From Saccharibacillus deserti (GTDB taxonomy: Bacteria; Bacillota; Bacilli; Paenibacillales; Paenibacillaceae): DNA of 64,000 nt. Below the pieces are notes generated by a model. That model was not told where the DNA came from. It was given only the letters and a program-made list of their open reading frames with translations, and made no database searches. Shown here in pieces: positions 25,246 through 32,802 of this stretch. Where the stretch lies: assembly GCF_013618475.1 (NCBI RefSeq), contig NZ_JABJVN010000004.1, positions 124,001 through 188,000 of the forward strand, in the 5' to 3' direction. The position numbers and the translations under genes were made by a program. Position 1 is the stretch's first letter. The number at the start of each line of letters is the position of its first letter.

Positions 25246-25733
25246 TCAGATCAGCGCTTTGCGCATCCGCTGCAGCGACATGCCGGGCAGTTCTTCCGTG
25301 ACGCGGTAACCGAGCCGTTCGTACAGCCGTTTGGCGTCCGGATTTCCGAGACTGACCGTGAGCGAGCAGGCCGTAAATCGCTGGCGGAGAGCTTCTTCTT
25401 CGGCAAAAGCGATCATTTTCGATCCGGTTCCAAGACCCCGGCTCTGCGGCATGGCCGCCAGGGCCGCGATATGGAACTCATCGCCGAGCCCTTCCTTCAA
25501 TCCGATACAAGCCAGCAGGTGACAACGCCCATCGTTTCGTCTGCATGCTCGGCTTCATAAGCGTACTCGTGGCTGAAGCGGTTGCCGCCCGCGCGCCACG
25601 GCTTGCGCATGATGCGCTGCACCTTCCGGTCGTTGCGGCTGCCGATCAGGGTATTTGCCGTTCCTCCCATCGCCATCATGGGCAGCTTGGCGCCTACCGG
25701 TGAACTCGGATCGGCTTTTACGATTGTCGGCAT
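25246..25733 (-). pseudogene. Broken GNAT acetyltransferase gene
   Basis: Two overlapping frames make one gene. Upstream (25733 to 25497, after AAGGAGAG) encodes the N-terminal part ending MGVVTCWLVSD-stop. Downstream (25500 to 25246) encodes the C-terminal acetyl-CoA-binding half, EGLGDEFHIAALAAMPQSRG then LGTGSKMIAFAEEEALRQ and NPDAKRLYERLGYRV. The joint is out of frame and the combined length of about 160 aa is short. An internal deletion or an indel inactivated it, unless the read is wrong. It is 22 bases downstream of the Asp23 gene. Confidence 0.7.
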
Positions 25734-25755
25734 GACAGAACACTCTCCTTGGTTT

Positions 25756-26133
25756 CTATTGAATAGTCAGAGCTTCCCCGCCCCGGTCGACCCGTTTTCC
25801 GATCAGACTCTCGACGATAATCGTTACCGTTCCGACGGTAAATCCGGCCAGCGTCTCGATCCCGGTACGGACATTTTGCTTGAGATGCCGGCAGACTTCG
25901 GGGATGCGCACACCGAACCGCATATCGACCCGAAGCTCCACATCAAGCGTCGTTTCGCGGATATGCAGCGCGATCCGGCCGCTTTTGGCGGCTGCACGAA
26001 GCCGCTCCGGAGTTCCCGCGGCCTCCTCTTCCTTGAGCACGATGCCCTCCGTCTGCGCCAGCGCGCCGGCTACAATCTTCTGAAGCGCCTTCTCGGCTAC
26101 GCGGATGCTGCCGTAACCCGTTTCGATTTTCAT
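25756..26133 (-). CDS. Asp23/Gls24 family envelope stress protein
   Basis: 125-aa Asp23-family protein. These are small cytoplasmic, often membrane-tethered proteins tied to cell-envelope stress in Firmicutes. Marks are GSIRVAEKALQKIVAGAL at the N-terminus, ELRVDMRFGVRIPEVCRHL and NVRTGIETLAGFTVGTVTI. AAGGAGG is seven bases before the ATG. Co-transcription with the broken GNAT downstream is likely. The 5' region carries CTATC/GATAG repeats that may be an operator. Confidence 0.85.
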   Translation of the reverse strand: MKIETGYGSIRVAEKALQKIVAGALAQTEGIVLKEEEAAGTPERLRAAAKSGRIALHIRETTLDVELRVDMRFGVRIPEVCRHLKQNVRTGIETLAGFTVGTVTIIVESLIGKRVDRGGEALTIQ

Positions 26134-26281
26134 AGGTGATCCTCCTTCAGGGCGCAGGCCCGTTTCGTTATCGACGATCTACCGCCCTGATTCCCCTGCA
26201 CCGCGCAGCCTTTTCCGGCTCCGAAGCCGGCCGATTCGTCGAATCTCCTTTTGCAGATACAACTCCAGATACGATCATATA

Positions 26282-26310
26282 AACTATCTTTTGATAGTTA
26301 TATCTATCAT
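26282..26310. promoter_or_regulatory. Nested CTATC/GATAG inverted repeats
   Basis: AACTATC-TTTT-GATAGTT (26282-26299) is a 7-bp perfect inverted repeat, and the GATAG half pairs again with a CTATC six bases further on. It lies in the 336-base gap (26134-26470) upstream of the Asp23 gene. That gap otherwise holds a CCGGCT/AGCCGG hairpin and the permease terminator; no gene is visible in it. Confidence 0.45.
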
Positions 26311-26384
26311 TCTTTTTTCTATATTAACCGCTCTATCCGCCAAAATCAACTTTTCCGCCTGCCGCCGGGTTTTCGTGTATACAC

Positions 26385-26420
26385 AAAAAAAGCGGGCACT
26401 CTGCTGGAGAGTGCCCGCTT
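26385..26420 (-). terminator. Rho-independent terminator of the permease gene
   Basis: Minus strand: AAGCGGGCACTC...GAGTGCCCGCTT followed by TTTTTT. Confidence 0.88.
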
Positions 26421-26470
26421 CTCGTGCCGGCTGTGCCGGCTTCATCCTTGCCGCCTTACCTTTCAGCCTG

Positions 26471-27580
26471 TCAGTGAGCCGCAGACGGTTTGCCCGGAGC
26501 GCCTGTCTGCTGCGCAGCGGCCGCCGGAACCGGGTTCGCCGGCTGCAGATAGGTCCGCAGCAGCGTAATCGCCCAGGTAACCAGCGCGATCAGCAGCAGA
26601 TGCCAGGCGAACACACCCGCTCCGTCTCCGTTGTAGATCAGACGCATAAAGCCCTGAATACCGTTTGGCGCCGGCAGGAAGCTGCCGAGATGCCGATAAA
26701 ACGGCGCCAGCATGGCCGCCGGAATAATATTGCCCGCCGTCATGAGCTGAAGCGGCACAAGCGCCACATTGAACAGCGGGGCGACGTTGCCCAGCAGCGC
26801 GAAGCTCATCTGGGTCAGGCAGGCGCTTGCCAGGAAGACGCAGCCGAGCATCAGCCACATGCTCCACAGCGGTGCGGCCGGCTCTACAAACAGCCGGGCC
26901 ACGCTCACGATCACAAGCGGAGCGGCGGCGCAGATCAGCAGCAGAAGCAGCTGGCGGCTCCAGAAAACCGCCCATTTTCCTGTACGGTGCTTCATGATCT
27001 GCGCCGTAATATTGAACTGGATATTCATGGTCATCATCGCGATATACGGAATGAAGCCGAGGATCATCGGCAGCATGGTAACGGCAAAGTTGCCCTGGTC
27101 ATGCGTCTTGACGATTTCGGCCTGTACCGGCATACTCGCGCTTCCTCCGGCAATCGCCGTATTCATGCCTTCGGTCAGCTGCGAGGCCGCGCCTTCCATC
27201 ATCGCGGCCGCCACTTCGGACGTCCCCTGATTGATCGTGTAGACGAGCTTGGCCGAGCCTTGTTGAAGCGACGCCGCGAAGTCGGCCGGAATACGGATTA
27301 CCATCGAATAGTCTCCGCTGTCCATCGCGGACACGGCTTGGTCAAGATCGGCGACGATTTCTGTGCCAAAAGGCGCGGAAGCCTCGATCTGCTGCGAGAT
27401 GGCGGCACCGGCTTCGCCGGCCTCATTGACGATCGCCACCTGCAGACGGTCGATCCGCTGGGTCGCATCCTGATAACCGGTCATCCACAGCAGCACGAAC
27501 AGCAGCGGAACGAACAGCGCGAAGACGATCCCGATCCGGGTCGTCGTGATACTCATCATAGTCTTGAAAGCTTGGTTCAT
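26471..27580 (-). CDS. YhgE/Pip- or DUF3533-like membrane protein (ABC-2 permease fold)
   Basis: 369-aa membrane protein. One N-terminal TM helix (about 17-36) is followed by an extracytoplasmic domain (about 40-190, with VAIVNEAGEAG and YSMVIRIPADFAASLQQGSA). Five or six C-terminal TM helices follow. The layout is that of YhgE/Pip or SNG1-type ABC-2 transporters, often linked to drug or toxin export. AGAGGAGAG precedes the ATG. A MarR regulator lies directly upstream on the same strand, and a 13-base motif in both leaders suggests it represses both. Confidence 0.75.
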   Translation of the reverse strand: MNQAFKTMMSITTTRIGIVFALFVPLLFVLLWMTGYQDATQRIDRLQVAIVNEAGEAGAAISQQIEASAPFGTEIVADLDQAVSAMDSGDYSMVIRIPADFAASLQQGSAKLVYTINQGTSEVAAAMMEGAASQLTEGMNTAIAGGSASMPVQAEIVKTHDQGNFAVTMLPMILGFIPYIAMMTMNIQFNITAQIMKHRTGKWAVFWSRQLLLLLICAAAPLVIVSVARLFVEPAAPLWSMWLMLGCVFLASACLTQMSFALLGNVAPLFNVALVPLQLMTAGNIIPAAMLAPFYRHLGSFLPAPNGIQGFMRLIYNGDGAGVFAWHLLLIALVTWAITLLRTYLQPANPVPAAAAQQTGAPGKPSAAH

Positions 27581-27646
27581 TAAAAAAATTCTCTCCTCTT
27601 GTAAGTCGGGCCTGTATCAAACAGTGACTCAAATTTGAATGGTTGA

Positions 27647-27659
27647 ATGTGCATCTATT
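27647..27659. promoter_or_regulatory. MarR operator candidate (permease leader)
   Basis: ATGTGCATCTATT is identical to a 13-base stretch at 28155-28167 in front of the marR gene. It lies between the MarR stop and the permease start. Confidence 0.5.
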
Positions 27660-27672
27660 TGGATAAAAAAAG

Positions 27673-28098
27673 TCATCCGGATACATTGCCGAAAATTCGG
27701 TCCAGTACCCGAATGAACAAATTCAACTCTTCTTCCGTCAATCCTTCGATCGCTCCCCGGTTCTGCGCTTCCATCAGCGGAGTCAGCACCTGTTCGACTT
27801 CCCGTCCTTTTTCCGTCAAATACACCAGTACGCTTCGCCGGTCGGACGGGTTGCTCCGGCGCACGATCATTTTTTTGTGTTCCAGCTTGTCCAGCACTTT
27901 GCTGATCGAAGTCTGGTCGCGGGAATGAATCTCGGCCAGCTTTTTCTGCGAAACGCCGTCGGCCAGCGTCAAGCGGTGCAGCACACCGTACTGTTCGGGT
28001 GTCATGTCTTCCGAAGAAGTCACCTTGCCTGCTCGTTTGGCATAAGCCAGATAAGTGCGCGACAGCAGAAAACCCAGCGTATCGGCAGCATTGTCCAT
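27673..28098 (-). CDS. MarR-family transcriptional regulator
   Basis: About 141-aa winged-helix regulator. MTPEQYGVLHRL, SQKKLAEIHSRDQTSISKVL (recognition helix), LEHKKMIVRRSNPSDRRSV and YLTEKGREV (wing) form the standard MarR fold. The second ATG (28098) is preferred because AAAGGAG is seven bases from it but overlaps the previous ATG. The operator-like repeat just downstream of its own -10 box suggests autorepression, released by a ligand of the exported compound type. Confidence 0.88.
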   Translation of the reverse strand: MDNAADTLGFLLSRTYLAYAKRAGKVTSSEDMTPEQYGVLHRLTLADGVSQKKLAEIHSRDQTSISKVLDKLEHKKMIVRRSNPSDRRSVLVYLTEKGREVEQVLTPLMEAQNRGAIEGLTEEELNLFIRVLDRIFGNVSG

Positions 28099-28151
28099 CT
28101 TCATTCTCCTTTGGCGGGTAAGCATGCTTCATATTCGGCCGTTTTTATAAT

Positions 28152-28167
28152 TGCATGTGCATCTATT
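28152..28167. promoter_or_regulatory. MarR operator candidate (marR promoter)
   Basis: TGCATGTGCA is palindromic and continues into the ATGTGCATCTATT sequence shared with 27647-27659. It lies just downstream of the marR -10 hexamer, where a repressor would block initiation. Confidence 0.55.
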
Positions 28168-28176
28168 GCATCTGCT

Positions 28177-28206
28177 ATTATATCGGGCGAATCGGAGCAA
28201 AGTCAA
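28177..28206 (-). promoter_or_regulatory. Sigma-A promoter of marR-permease operon
   Basis: Minus strand TTGACT, 18-base spacer, TATAAT. Confidence 0.75.
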
Positions 28207-28207
28207 T

Positions 28208-28432
28208 TTAAAATTTAAAAGGCTTTTGCAGGACCAACCCGATCAGCCGGGTTCGAAGCGTCTGCGCCGCATCGCTGCGTTCCATCCGCATGCGCCGGCT
28301 CAGCTCCGCGATATCCGGTTCGAGCAGCGCCACGATTTCCAGCAGCGCGTCTGGGTCTCCGGCACGCGAACGTTCGACCAAGCTCACGAATTCAGCGTCC
28401 GGCGCAGATGCTCCAGCGATTTGTGTTTCCAT
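28208..28432 (-). CDS. RsoA/HTH_16-like sigma co-factor (sigma region 2-like)
   Basis: 74-aa protein with FVSLVERSRAGDPDALLEIV and LEPDIAELSRRMRM, the pattern of the short HTH_16 or sigma-region-2-like proteins such as B. subtilis RsoA. RsoA works together with a separate sigma subunit (SigO). Its ATG follows AGGGGGTG and lies inside the 3' end of the region-4 gene, a 49-base overlap, so translation is probably coupled. Together they look like a two-piece sigma factor; the target promoters are unknown. Confidence 0.6.
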   Translation of the reverse strand: METQIAGASAPDAEFVSLVERSRAGDPDALLEIVALLEPDIAELSRRMRMERSDAAQTLRTRLIGLVLQKPFKF

Positions 28433-28719
28433 TTATTCACCCCCTGCTGGCTGATCCGCATCATGTCGGCTGTTTCCGCTTCCGTTTTCCCCTGCAAAAA
28501 CAACGCTTCCATCACCTGTCTGCCTTTGTCAAAAGGAATCGAATCGATCCACTCGTAGACGGAACGCTCCGTCTCTTCCGGGTCGTGTGCCGGCAGGCGC
28601 TCCCATTCCTCCGATTCGACCGCGTTTCTCTCCCGGTACAGCCGCTTCCGTTGATGATAAGCCGCACGCCAGGCCGTTCGCTGAAGTTCTTCCCGATAAT
28701 ATCCGATCGTCTCGCGCAT
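28384..28719 (-). CDS. Sigma-70 region 4-like protein (split sigma subunit)
   Basis: 111-aa protein. The C-terminal half carries a sigma region 4 helix-turn-helix: PFDKGRQVMEALFLQGKTEA, TADMMRISQQGVNKWKHKSL, ending LEHLRRTLNS. The basic N-terminal half (YYREELQRTAWRAAYHQRKR) has no clear region 2, which seems to be supplied by the overlapping downstream gene. AAAGGAG lies 10 bases before the ATG. A LexA-like box sits in the promoter, so DNA damage may control it. Confidence 0.65.
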   Translation of the reverse strand: MRETIGYYREELQRTAWRAAYHQRKRLYRERNAVESEEWERLPAHDPEETERSVYEWIDSIPFDKGRQVMEALFLQGKTEAETADMMRISQQGVNKWKHKSLEHLRRTLNS

Positions 28720-28747
28720 CGCCCTGCATCTCCTTTCAAATCGAATA

Positions 28748-28777
28748 AGAACAAATGTTCCTATTATCTATATTATA
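28748..28777 (-). promoter_or_regulatory. LexA-like SOS box with -10 element
   Basis: AGAACAAATGTTCC (28748-28761) fits the Bacillus LexA consensus CGAACRNRYGTTYC at 13 of 14 positions. A perfect TATAAT (minus strand, 28772-28777) lies just upstream, so the box would cover the transcription start. The -35 is weak (GGTTCT). Confidence 0.6.
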
Positions 28778-28974
28778 ACCTTTGCCTTTTGGATAGAACC
28801 ATTTCCCGGAAAGGGCACAACGTTTAACGAAACGGAACGTACATCGATAGAGGGGCTTTTTATTTTTTTGGATAAACGGTTGTAAAAGGAGCCGAATTCC
28901 CTCCTTCTGTAATGAAGACGGAAATCGCCGCCAGCCGGCGGCGGAGCCGAATCGAACAACAAGGAGCGATTACG

Positions 28975-30774
28975 ATGAAAAAAGTAGTGTATGTACCTTT
29001 GGACGATCGTCCGGCCAATCTCGACGATGTGATCCTGCAGGGAAAAGCGGCGGGGCTGCAGGTTCTGACGCCGGAAGCGTCTGTCATTCGCAACCGTATG
29101 GACGATACGGGCGAGATCGAAGGTACCGAAGTGGTCGGAACGAGCGGCGCGGTATACGGCGACCCGGCCGGTGTGCGGCAGTTCTTGCAGCAGCATGCCG
29201 CGGAAGCCGACGGCTTCATTATCTCGACCGATATGCTGGTCTACGGCGGGCTGATCGGCAGCCGTCGCCTGCGCGACGATGCCGGCGGCGACTATCCGAA
29301 TTACGATCCGGCCGTAGACGGACTGCTGGGCACGATCGCCGGGCTGAAGCGCGATTATCCCGATAAGCCGGTCTTCCTGCTCGATACGGTCATGCGGCTG
29401 GCGACCACGACGATGGCCGAAGGCCTGAGTATCGAGGTGTACAACGAATCCCGGGCGCTGACGATGAAGCCGCGGCTTTCGCAGACCGAATTCGATGCGA
29501 TCCTGAGCGGCTATGATCTGAAACCCGACGGGACCCCGTACGAAGAGACCGTCCATCTGAACAAGGAACGGTATTACAATGCGCGCCGCCACAAATTCAA
29601 GACGAACCGCCGGGTGCTGGAAACGCTGGTTCGGGATGCGGGTATCGATTTTGCCGCAATCGGCGTGGACGACGCTTCGACGCAGGGCGTGCAGGCGAAC
29701 GAAATCGACTGGATCGAAGCGCGCATCGACGAATGGCTCGGCGGCGGCGGCGGACAAAATCCGGATCGCGCCGTCATTCTGCCGGATGCCGACGGCTTGG
29801 GCCATGTCCTGATGGCCCGGATGGCTGCCCGCCTGCACGCGGATACGAGCGCGCCCGCAAAACCGGTTGTCGCGGTTCGTTACTTCGGCCGGGACGGAGC
29901 CGAGATCGTCAATCCGTACGAGTATATGGATGTGCACCAGAATATCCTGCGGCATATCGATATCGCGGGCGGCACCTACGTCGGCGATGGACGTTCTCCG
30001 CTCGCGCCGCCGGTCGAAGCGGCAGATACGCCGTTCGAGCTGGAACTGATCGCGCTGACCGGCGAAGACGCGATCGGCGAAGCGGTCGCGCATATCGAAG
30101 CCAACCGCGCGGCGCAAATCCCGACGCTTGTCGTCGATTTCACGCGGGGCGGCTCGGCGGGTCCCGTCGTGACGCCGGTGCTGCTGAATTCGCCGGCGAC
30201 CGGAAGTCTGCTGGGCTACAGCGCCTGGAACACGGCCGGCAACAAGATCGGCATGTCGCTTGGCATGGCGCTGTCCCGTTTCTTTTTCCTTCGCCGGGAA
30301 ACCCAGGAGCGTCCGCTCGGCCTCGCGCTCGACGCGCACGGCTCGCTGCTGTTCAAGCGTTTCCTCAAAGACTATTCGTACAAATCGCTTGAAATCGGCG
30401 TCATCCGGACCGAATCTCGCGCCCGTACGCCGTACACGAACGTGACCGCCGACCAGAACATGCGCATTTTCAACACGCCGGAAGATTACGACTTCCTGAC
30501 GCAGCTGCTTCGCACCGACATGCAGACGCGCACGAAGGAACTTGCCGCCATGCCGGCTTTCGGTATCGGCACTAGTTCCCCGGCCTGCGCTATCCGCCGC
30601 TTCGGCGTTCCCGAAGGCGAAGCGGGCCCGAACTCCCGCGACTGGCGCTACGCGCAGTACGCCGCAGCCCTGCTGCCGGAGACCAACCCGAACTTCCTCT
30701 GGTGGCGCGCGTTCGAGATCACGCTGAATCCCGAGATCGATCTGGAACGGACCTCGCAGGGAGCCTGCGAGTAA
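28975..30774 (+). CDS. DUF4127 family protein
   Basis: 599-aa soluble protein of the DUF4127 family, function unknown. It opens with KKVVYVPLDDRPANLDDVIL, then TPEASVIRNRMDDTG, and contains DGFIISTDMLVYGGLIGSR, VFLLDTVMRLATTT and the late block LLGYSAWNTAGNKIGMSLG. These conserved acidic and Arg residues hint at an enzyme. AAGGAG is eight bases before the ATG at 28975. There is no signal peptide. It stands alone, divergent from the split sigma genes. Confidence 0.88.
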   Translation: MKKVVYVPLDDRPANLDDVILQGKAAGLQVLTPEASVIRNRMDDTGEIEGTEVVGTSGAVYGDPAGVRQFLQQHAAEADGFIISTDMLVYGGLIGSRRLRDDAGGDYPNYDPAVDGLLGTIAGLKRDYPDKPVFLLDTVMRLATTTMAEGLSIEVYNESRALTMKPRLSQTEFDAILSGYDLKPDGTPYEETVHLNKERYYNARRHKFKTNRRVLETLVRDAGIDFAAIGVDDASTQGVQANEIDWIEARIDEWLGGGGGQNPDRAVILPDADGLGHVLMARMAARLHADTSAPAKPVVAVRYFGRDGAEIVNPYEYMDVHQNILRHIDIAGGTYVGDGRSPLAPPVEAADTPFELELIALTGEDAIGEAVAHIEANRAAQIPTLVVDFTRGGSAGPVVTPVLLNSPATGSLLGYSAWNTAGNKIGMSLGMALSRFFFLRRETQERPLGLALDAHGSLLFKRFLKDYSYKSLEIGVIRTESRARTPYTNVTADQNMRIFNTPEDYDFLTQLLRTDMQTRTKELAAMPAFGIGTSSPACAIRRFGVPEGEAGPNSRDWRYAQYAAALLPETNPNFLWWRAFEITLNPEIDLERTSQGACE

Positions 30775-30789
30775 AAGCTGGCGCGGAAA

Positions 30790-30828
30790 CGTCAAAATTG
30801 CTCGACAGGGCTGGAAGCAATTTTGACG
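30790..30828. repeat. 13-bp perfect inverted repeat without T-run
   Basis: CGTCAAAATTGCT and AGCAATTTTGACG with a 13-base loop, 16 bases after the DUF4127 stop. No poly-T follows, so it is not a standard terminator; it may stabilise the mRNA end or bind a protein. Confidence 0.6.
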
Positions 30829-30860
30829 CTGCGTCGCCTTCTATACTTCCTTCCGCACAT

Positions 30861-30895
30861 CAAAAAGCCCCGAACCGCTTGGCGGTTCGGGGCTT
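30861..30895. terminator. Bidirectional terminator
   Basis: AAGCCCCGAACCG and CGGTTCGGGGCTT, five-base loop; a T-run follows on the minus strand, so it chiefly serves the lipoprotein gene. Confidence 0.88.
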
Positions 30896-30935
30896 CGTAC
30901 ATTCGTATATTCGTATATCGGACCGGGTGTCCGGA

Positions 30936-31514
30936 CTATTCGGCTTTGACAGCCGTTTCGCCGGTTACTTTCGCACCGTCTTCAAGTTTGAAGGCGTCCA
31001 GTTGTTCTTGAGTCGAGAAGTACAGATTGCCTTCAACGGTAGCGTCTACCACCTGGAAACCGTTGGCCGTTACGTACACGTCGCCTTTGAATGTGCCGCC
31101 TTGAATACGTGCATTTTCGCTGTTCACTGTCAGTCTTGGAGCCGTCAGTGTGTAGCGGGCCGTTACATTGCGGTCTGCATCCTGCGCGTACAGAGCGATT
31201 TTGCGGGCAGGTTCGCCTTTATTTTCAAAGGGTCCGTCCAGTACCAGATCCTGATCGATCGTCAGGTCGTTCAGCGCAGCGATGATCCATGTGCCTTTGG
31301 CGCTGATTGCATTTACGAAAGCATCGCTGTCGTTAACGATCGAAGCCGTCGTTTCTGCATCGGTTGCGGCTGGAGTTTCGGTTTTGGCCGGAGTCTCGGC
31401 TGCAGCCGGTGTTTCGGTCGCTGCCGGTGTTTCCGTTTTGGCTTCTTCGTTGTTTCCGCATCCCGCCAACAGAGCAATCCCCAATACCAGACCCACGCTT
31501 ACTGCTTTTTTCAT
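30936..31514 (-). CDS. Lipoprotein with Thr/Pro/Ala repeat linker
   Basis: 192-aa lipoprotein. The signal peptide ends in the lipobox ALLAGCGN. Residues about 23-55 are repeats of the type ETPA/TETPAA, a flexible linker. The folded part contains short repeated strands (LTAPRLTVNSENARIQGGTF, KGDVYVTANGFQVVDATVEG) suggesting a small beta-helix like polymer-forming or bactofilin-like proteins. The family is not recognised. AAGGGGAGA precedes the ATG. Confidence 0.75.
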   Translation of the reverse strand: MKKAVSVGLVLGIALLAGCGNNEEAKTETPAATETPAAAETPAKTETPAATDAETTASIVNDSDAFVNAISAKGTWIIAALNDLTIDQDLVLDGPFENKGEPARKIALYAQDADRNVTARYTLTAPRLTVNSENARIQGGTFKGDVYVTANGFQVVDATVEGNLYFSTQEQLDAFKLEDGAKVTGETAVKAE

Positions 31515-31706
31515 TTTTAATTCTCCCCTTATGAATAAGTTCTCTCAACCTTTGTTCAATATATCACAAGGGTCAAGAGAATAAAGTAATATTTTTCACA
31601 AAGTTTTATCTATTTTTTGAACCATCTAAATTTACTGGATCAACGCCCGAACGCGCTGTCCAGACACAGAAGAAGCAAAATGAAGTACCGCTTTTATGGA
31701 AGAACG
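31515..31706. other. AT-rich leader, no gene seen
   Basis: This part of the 312-base gap between the lipoprotein gene and aroD is rich in A and T. It must hold the lipoprotein promoter (TATATT and TTGACC hexamers occur near 31559-31578 on the minus strand, but the spacing is not standard). I see no gene in it. Confidence 0.4.
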
Positions 31707-31751
31707 CCAAAGCCCGCAGACTGCCGGAGATCGGCAGGCTGCGGGCTTTGG
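31707..31751 (-). terminator. Terminator-like hairpin after aroD
   Basis: CCAAAGCCCGCAG...CTGCGGGCTTTGG with an inner CTGCCG/CGGCAG stem. The T-run is short (TTT), so it may be weak. Confidence 0.65.
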
Positions 31752-31826
31752 CCCAGCAGATGAAACGGATGACGCTAACGCAGCTTATTTGTACGGATTC
31801 AGGCAGCCGTGTTCCGTCCCGCTCCG

Positions 31827-32585
31827 TTATTCGCCGTATAGGGCAGCCAGAATGCCGCGCAGTTCCGCCGCAGCCAACTGCCCGGGAGCGGATGCCTGCC
31901 GGGCCGCGCCGAAAGTCAGCGCGGAACCGAACGTCCCGCCCGCGACCCGGCTGACCGCGCCGATCCGATCCATCGACATCGTGATAATCGGACCTTCGCC
32001 TTCCAAAGCGACGATATGCGTCGCTTCAAGCAGCGCCAGTACATCGCCGGCATTGTGGGGCATCACCGCGATCTTCGGCAGATCCCCGCCCAGTTCGCGC
32101 GCCCGGCGCAGCCGGGACACAAGTTCTTCTCTCGGCGGCGTCTTGTCGAAGTCATGGTTCGACACAATCGAGCAGACGCCAAGCGTATGCAGTTCGCGGG
32201 TCATCTCCCGAACCTCTTCGTCCCCGGTGAACAATTCGATATCGATCAGATCGGCATGGCCCGAAGCCGCAGCTTCCCGGTTCATCCGGAGATAGACATC
32301 CGTCGGCAGCTCGCGCTGTCCTCCTTCGCGCAGACTGCGGAAAGTGAAGATCAGCGGAAGCTCTCCCAACAGACCTCGCAGCTCGGCAAGCCTATCCAGC
32401 ACGGCTTCGACCGAGCCGCACGCTTCGAAGAAATCCACCCGCCATTCCACGATATCCAGATCAAGAGTCCTCAGCCGTTCCGCTTCTTCCTGCAGCTCTT
32501 CCCGATTCTTTCCGGTCATCGACACACAAATTTTCGGGAGCCCTTCTCCCAGGCGCACCCCTCTGACTTCCACGATCCGATTCAT
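31827..32585 (-). CDS. aroD: Type I 3-dehydroquinate dehydratase
   Basis: 252-aa cytoplasmic shikimate-pathway enzyme converting 3-dehydroquinate to 3-dehydroshikimate through a Schiff base. Conserved positions are the Glu in DIVEWRVDFFE, the catalytic His in SIVSNHDFDKTP and the Schiff-base Lys in LPKIAVMPHN. The substrate loop (AGGTFGSALTFGAARQASAP) is also visible. AAAGGGGC precedes the ATG. No other aro gene is in the window. Confidence 0.93.
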   Translation of the reverse strand: MNRIVEVRGVRLGEGLPKICVSMTGKNREELQEEAERLRTLDLDIVEWRVDFFEACGSVEAVLDRLAELRGLLGELPLIFTFRSLREGGQRELPTDVYLRMNREAAASGHADLIDIELFTGDEEVREMTRELHTLGVCSIVSNHDFDKTPPREELVSRLRRARELGGDLPKIAVMPHNAGDVLALLEATHIVALEGEGPIITMSMDRIGAVSRVAGGTFGSALTFGAARQASAPGQLAAAELRGILAALYGE

Positions 32586-32696
32586 ACTGCTTCTGCCCCT
32601 TTCGCCCGGCCGTCCGGTTGTTCTTTCTATTACGGTAACGCATATCCGCGTTAATTGCCAGTGAGAGTTGTGCTCTATCTTGTTTCTCCGCGCATA

Positions 32697-32734
32697 AGCA
32701 AAACCGCCTCTTCCCCATAAGGGAAAAGGCGGTT
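32697..32734 (-). terminator. Rho-independent terminator of the L,D-transpeptidase gene
   Basis: Minus strand AACCGCCTTTTCCC...GGGAAGAGGCGGTT then TTTGC. Confidence 0.8.
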
Positions 32735-32802
32735 GGATGCTTCGGTAAAAACGAAACCGGCTGGTCTTGGAAGCCGAAGCTTCGCAATCCCGTGCGACCT
32801 GC

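Noticed and set aside
28860-28911. Extended N-terminus of the DUF4127 protein beginning at 28912
   Set aside because: Those codons precede a clear AAGGAG site, and MKKVVYVPLDDRP at 28975 is the conserved start of the family.
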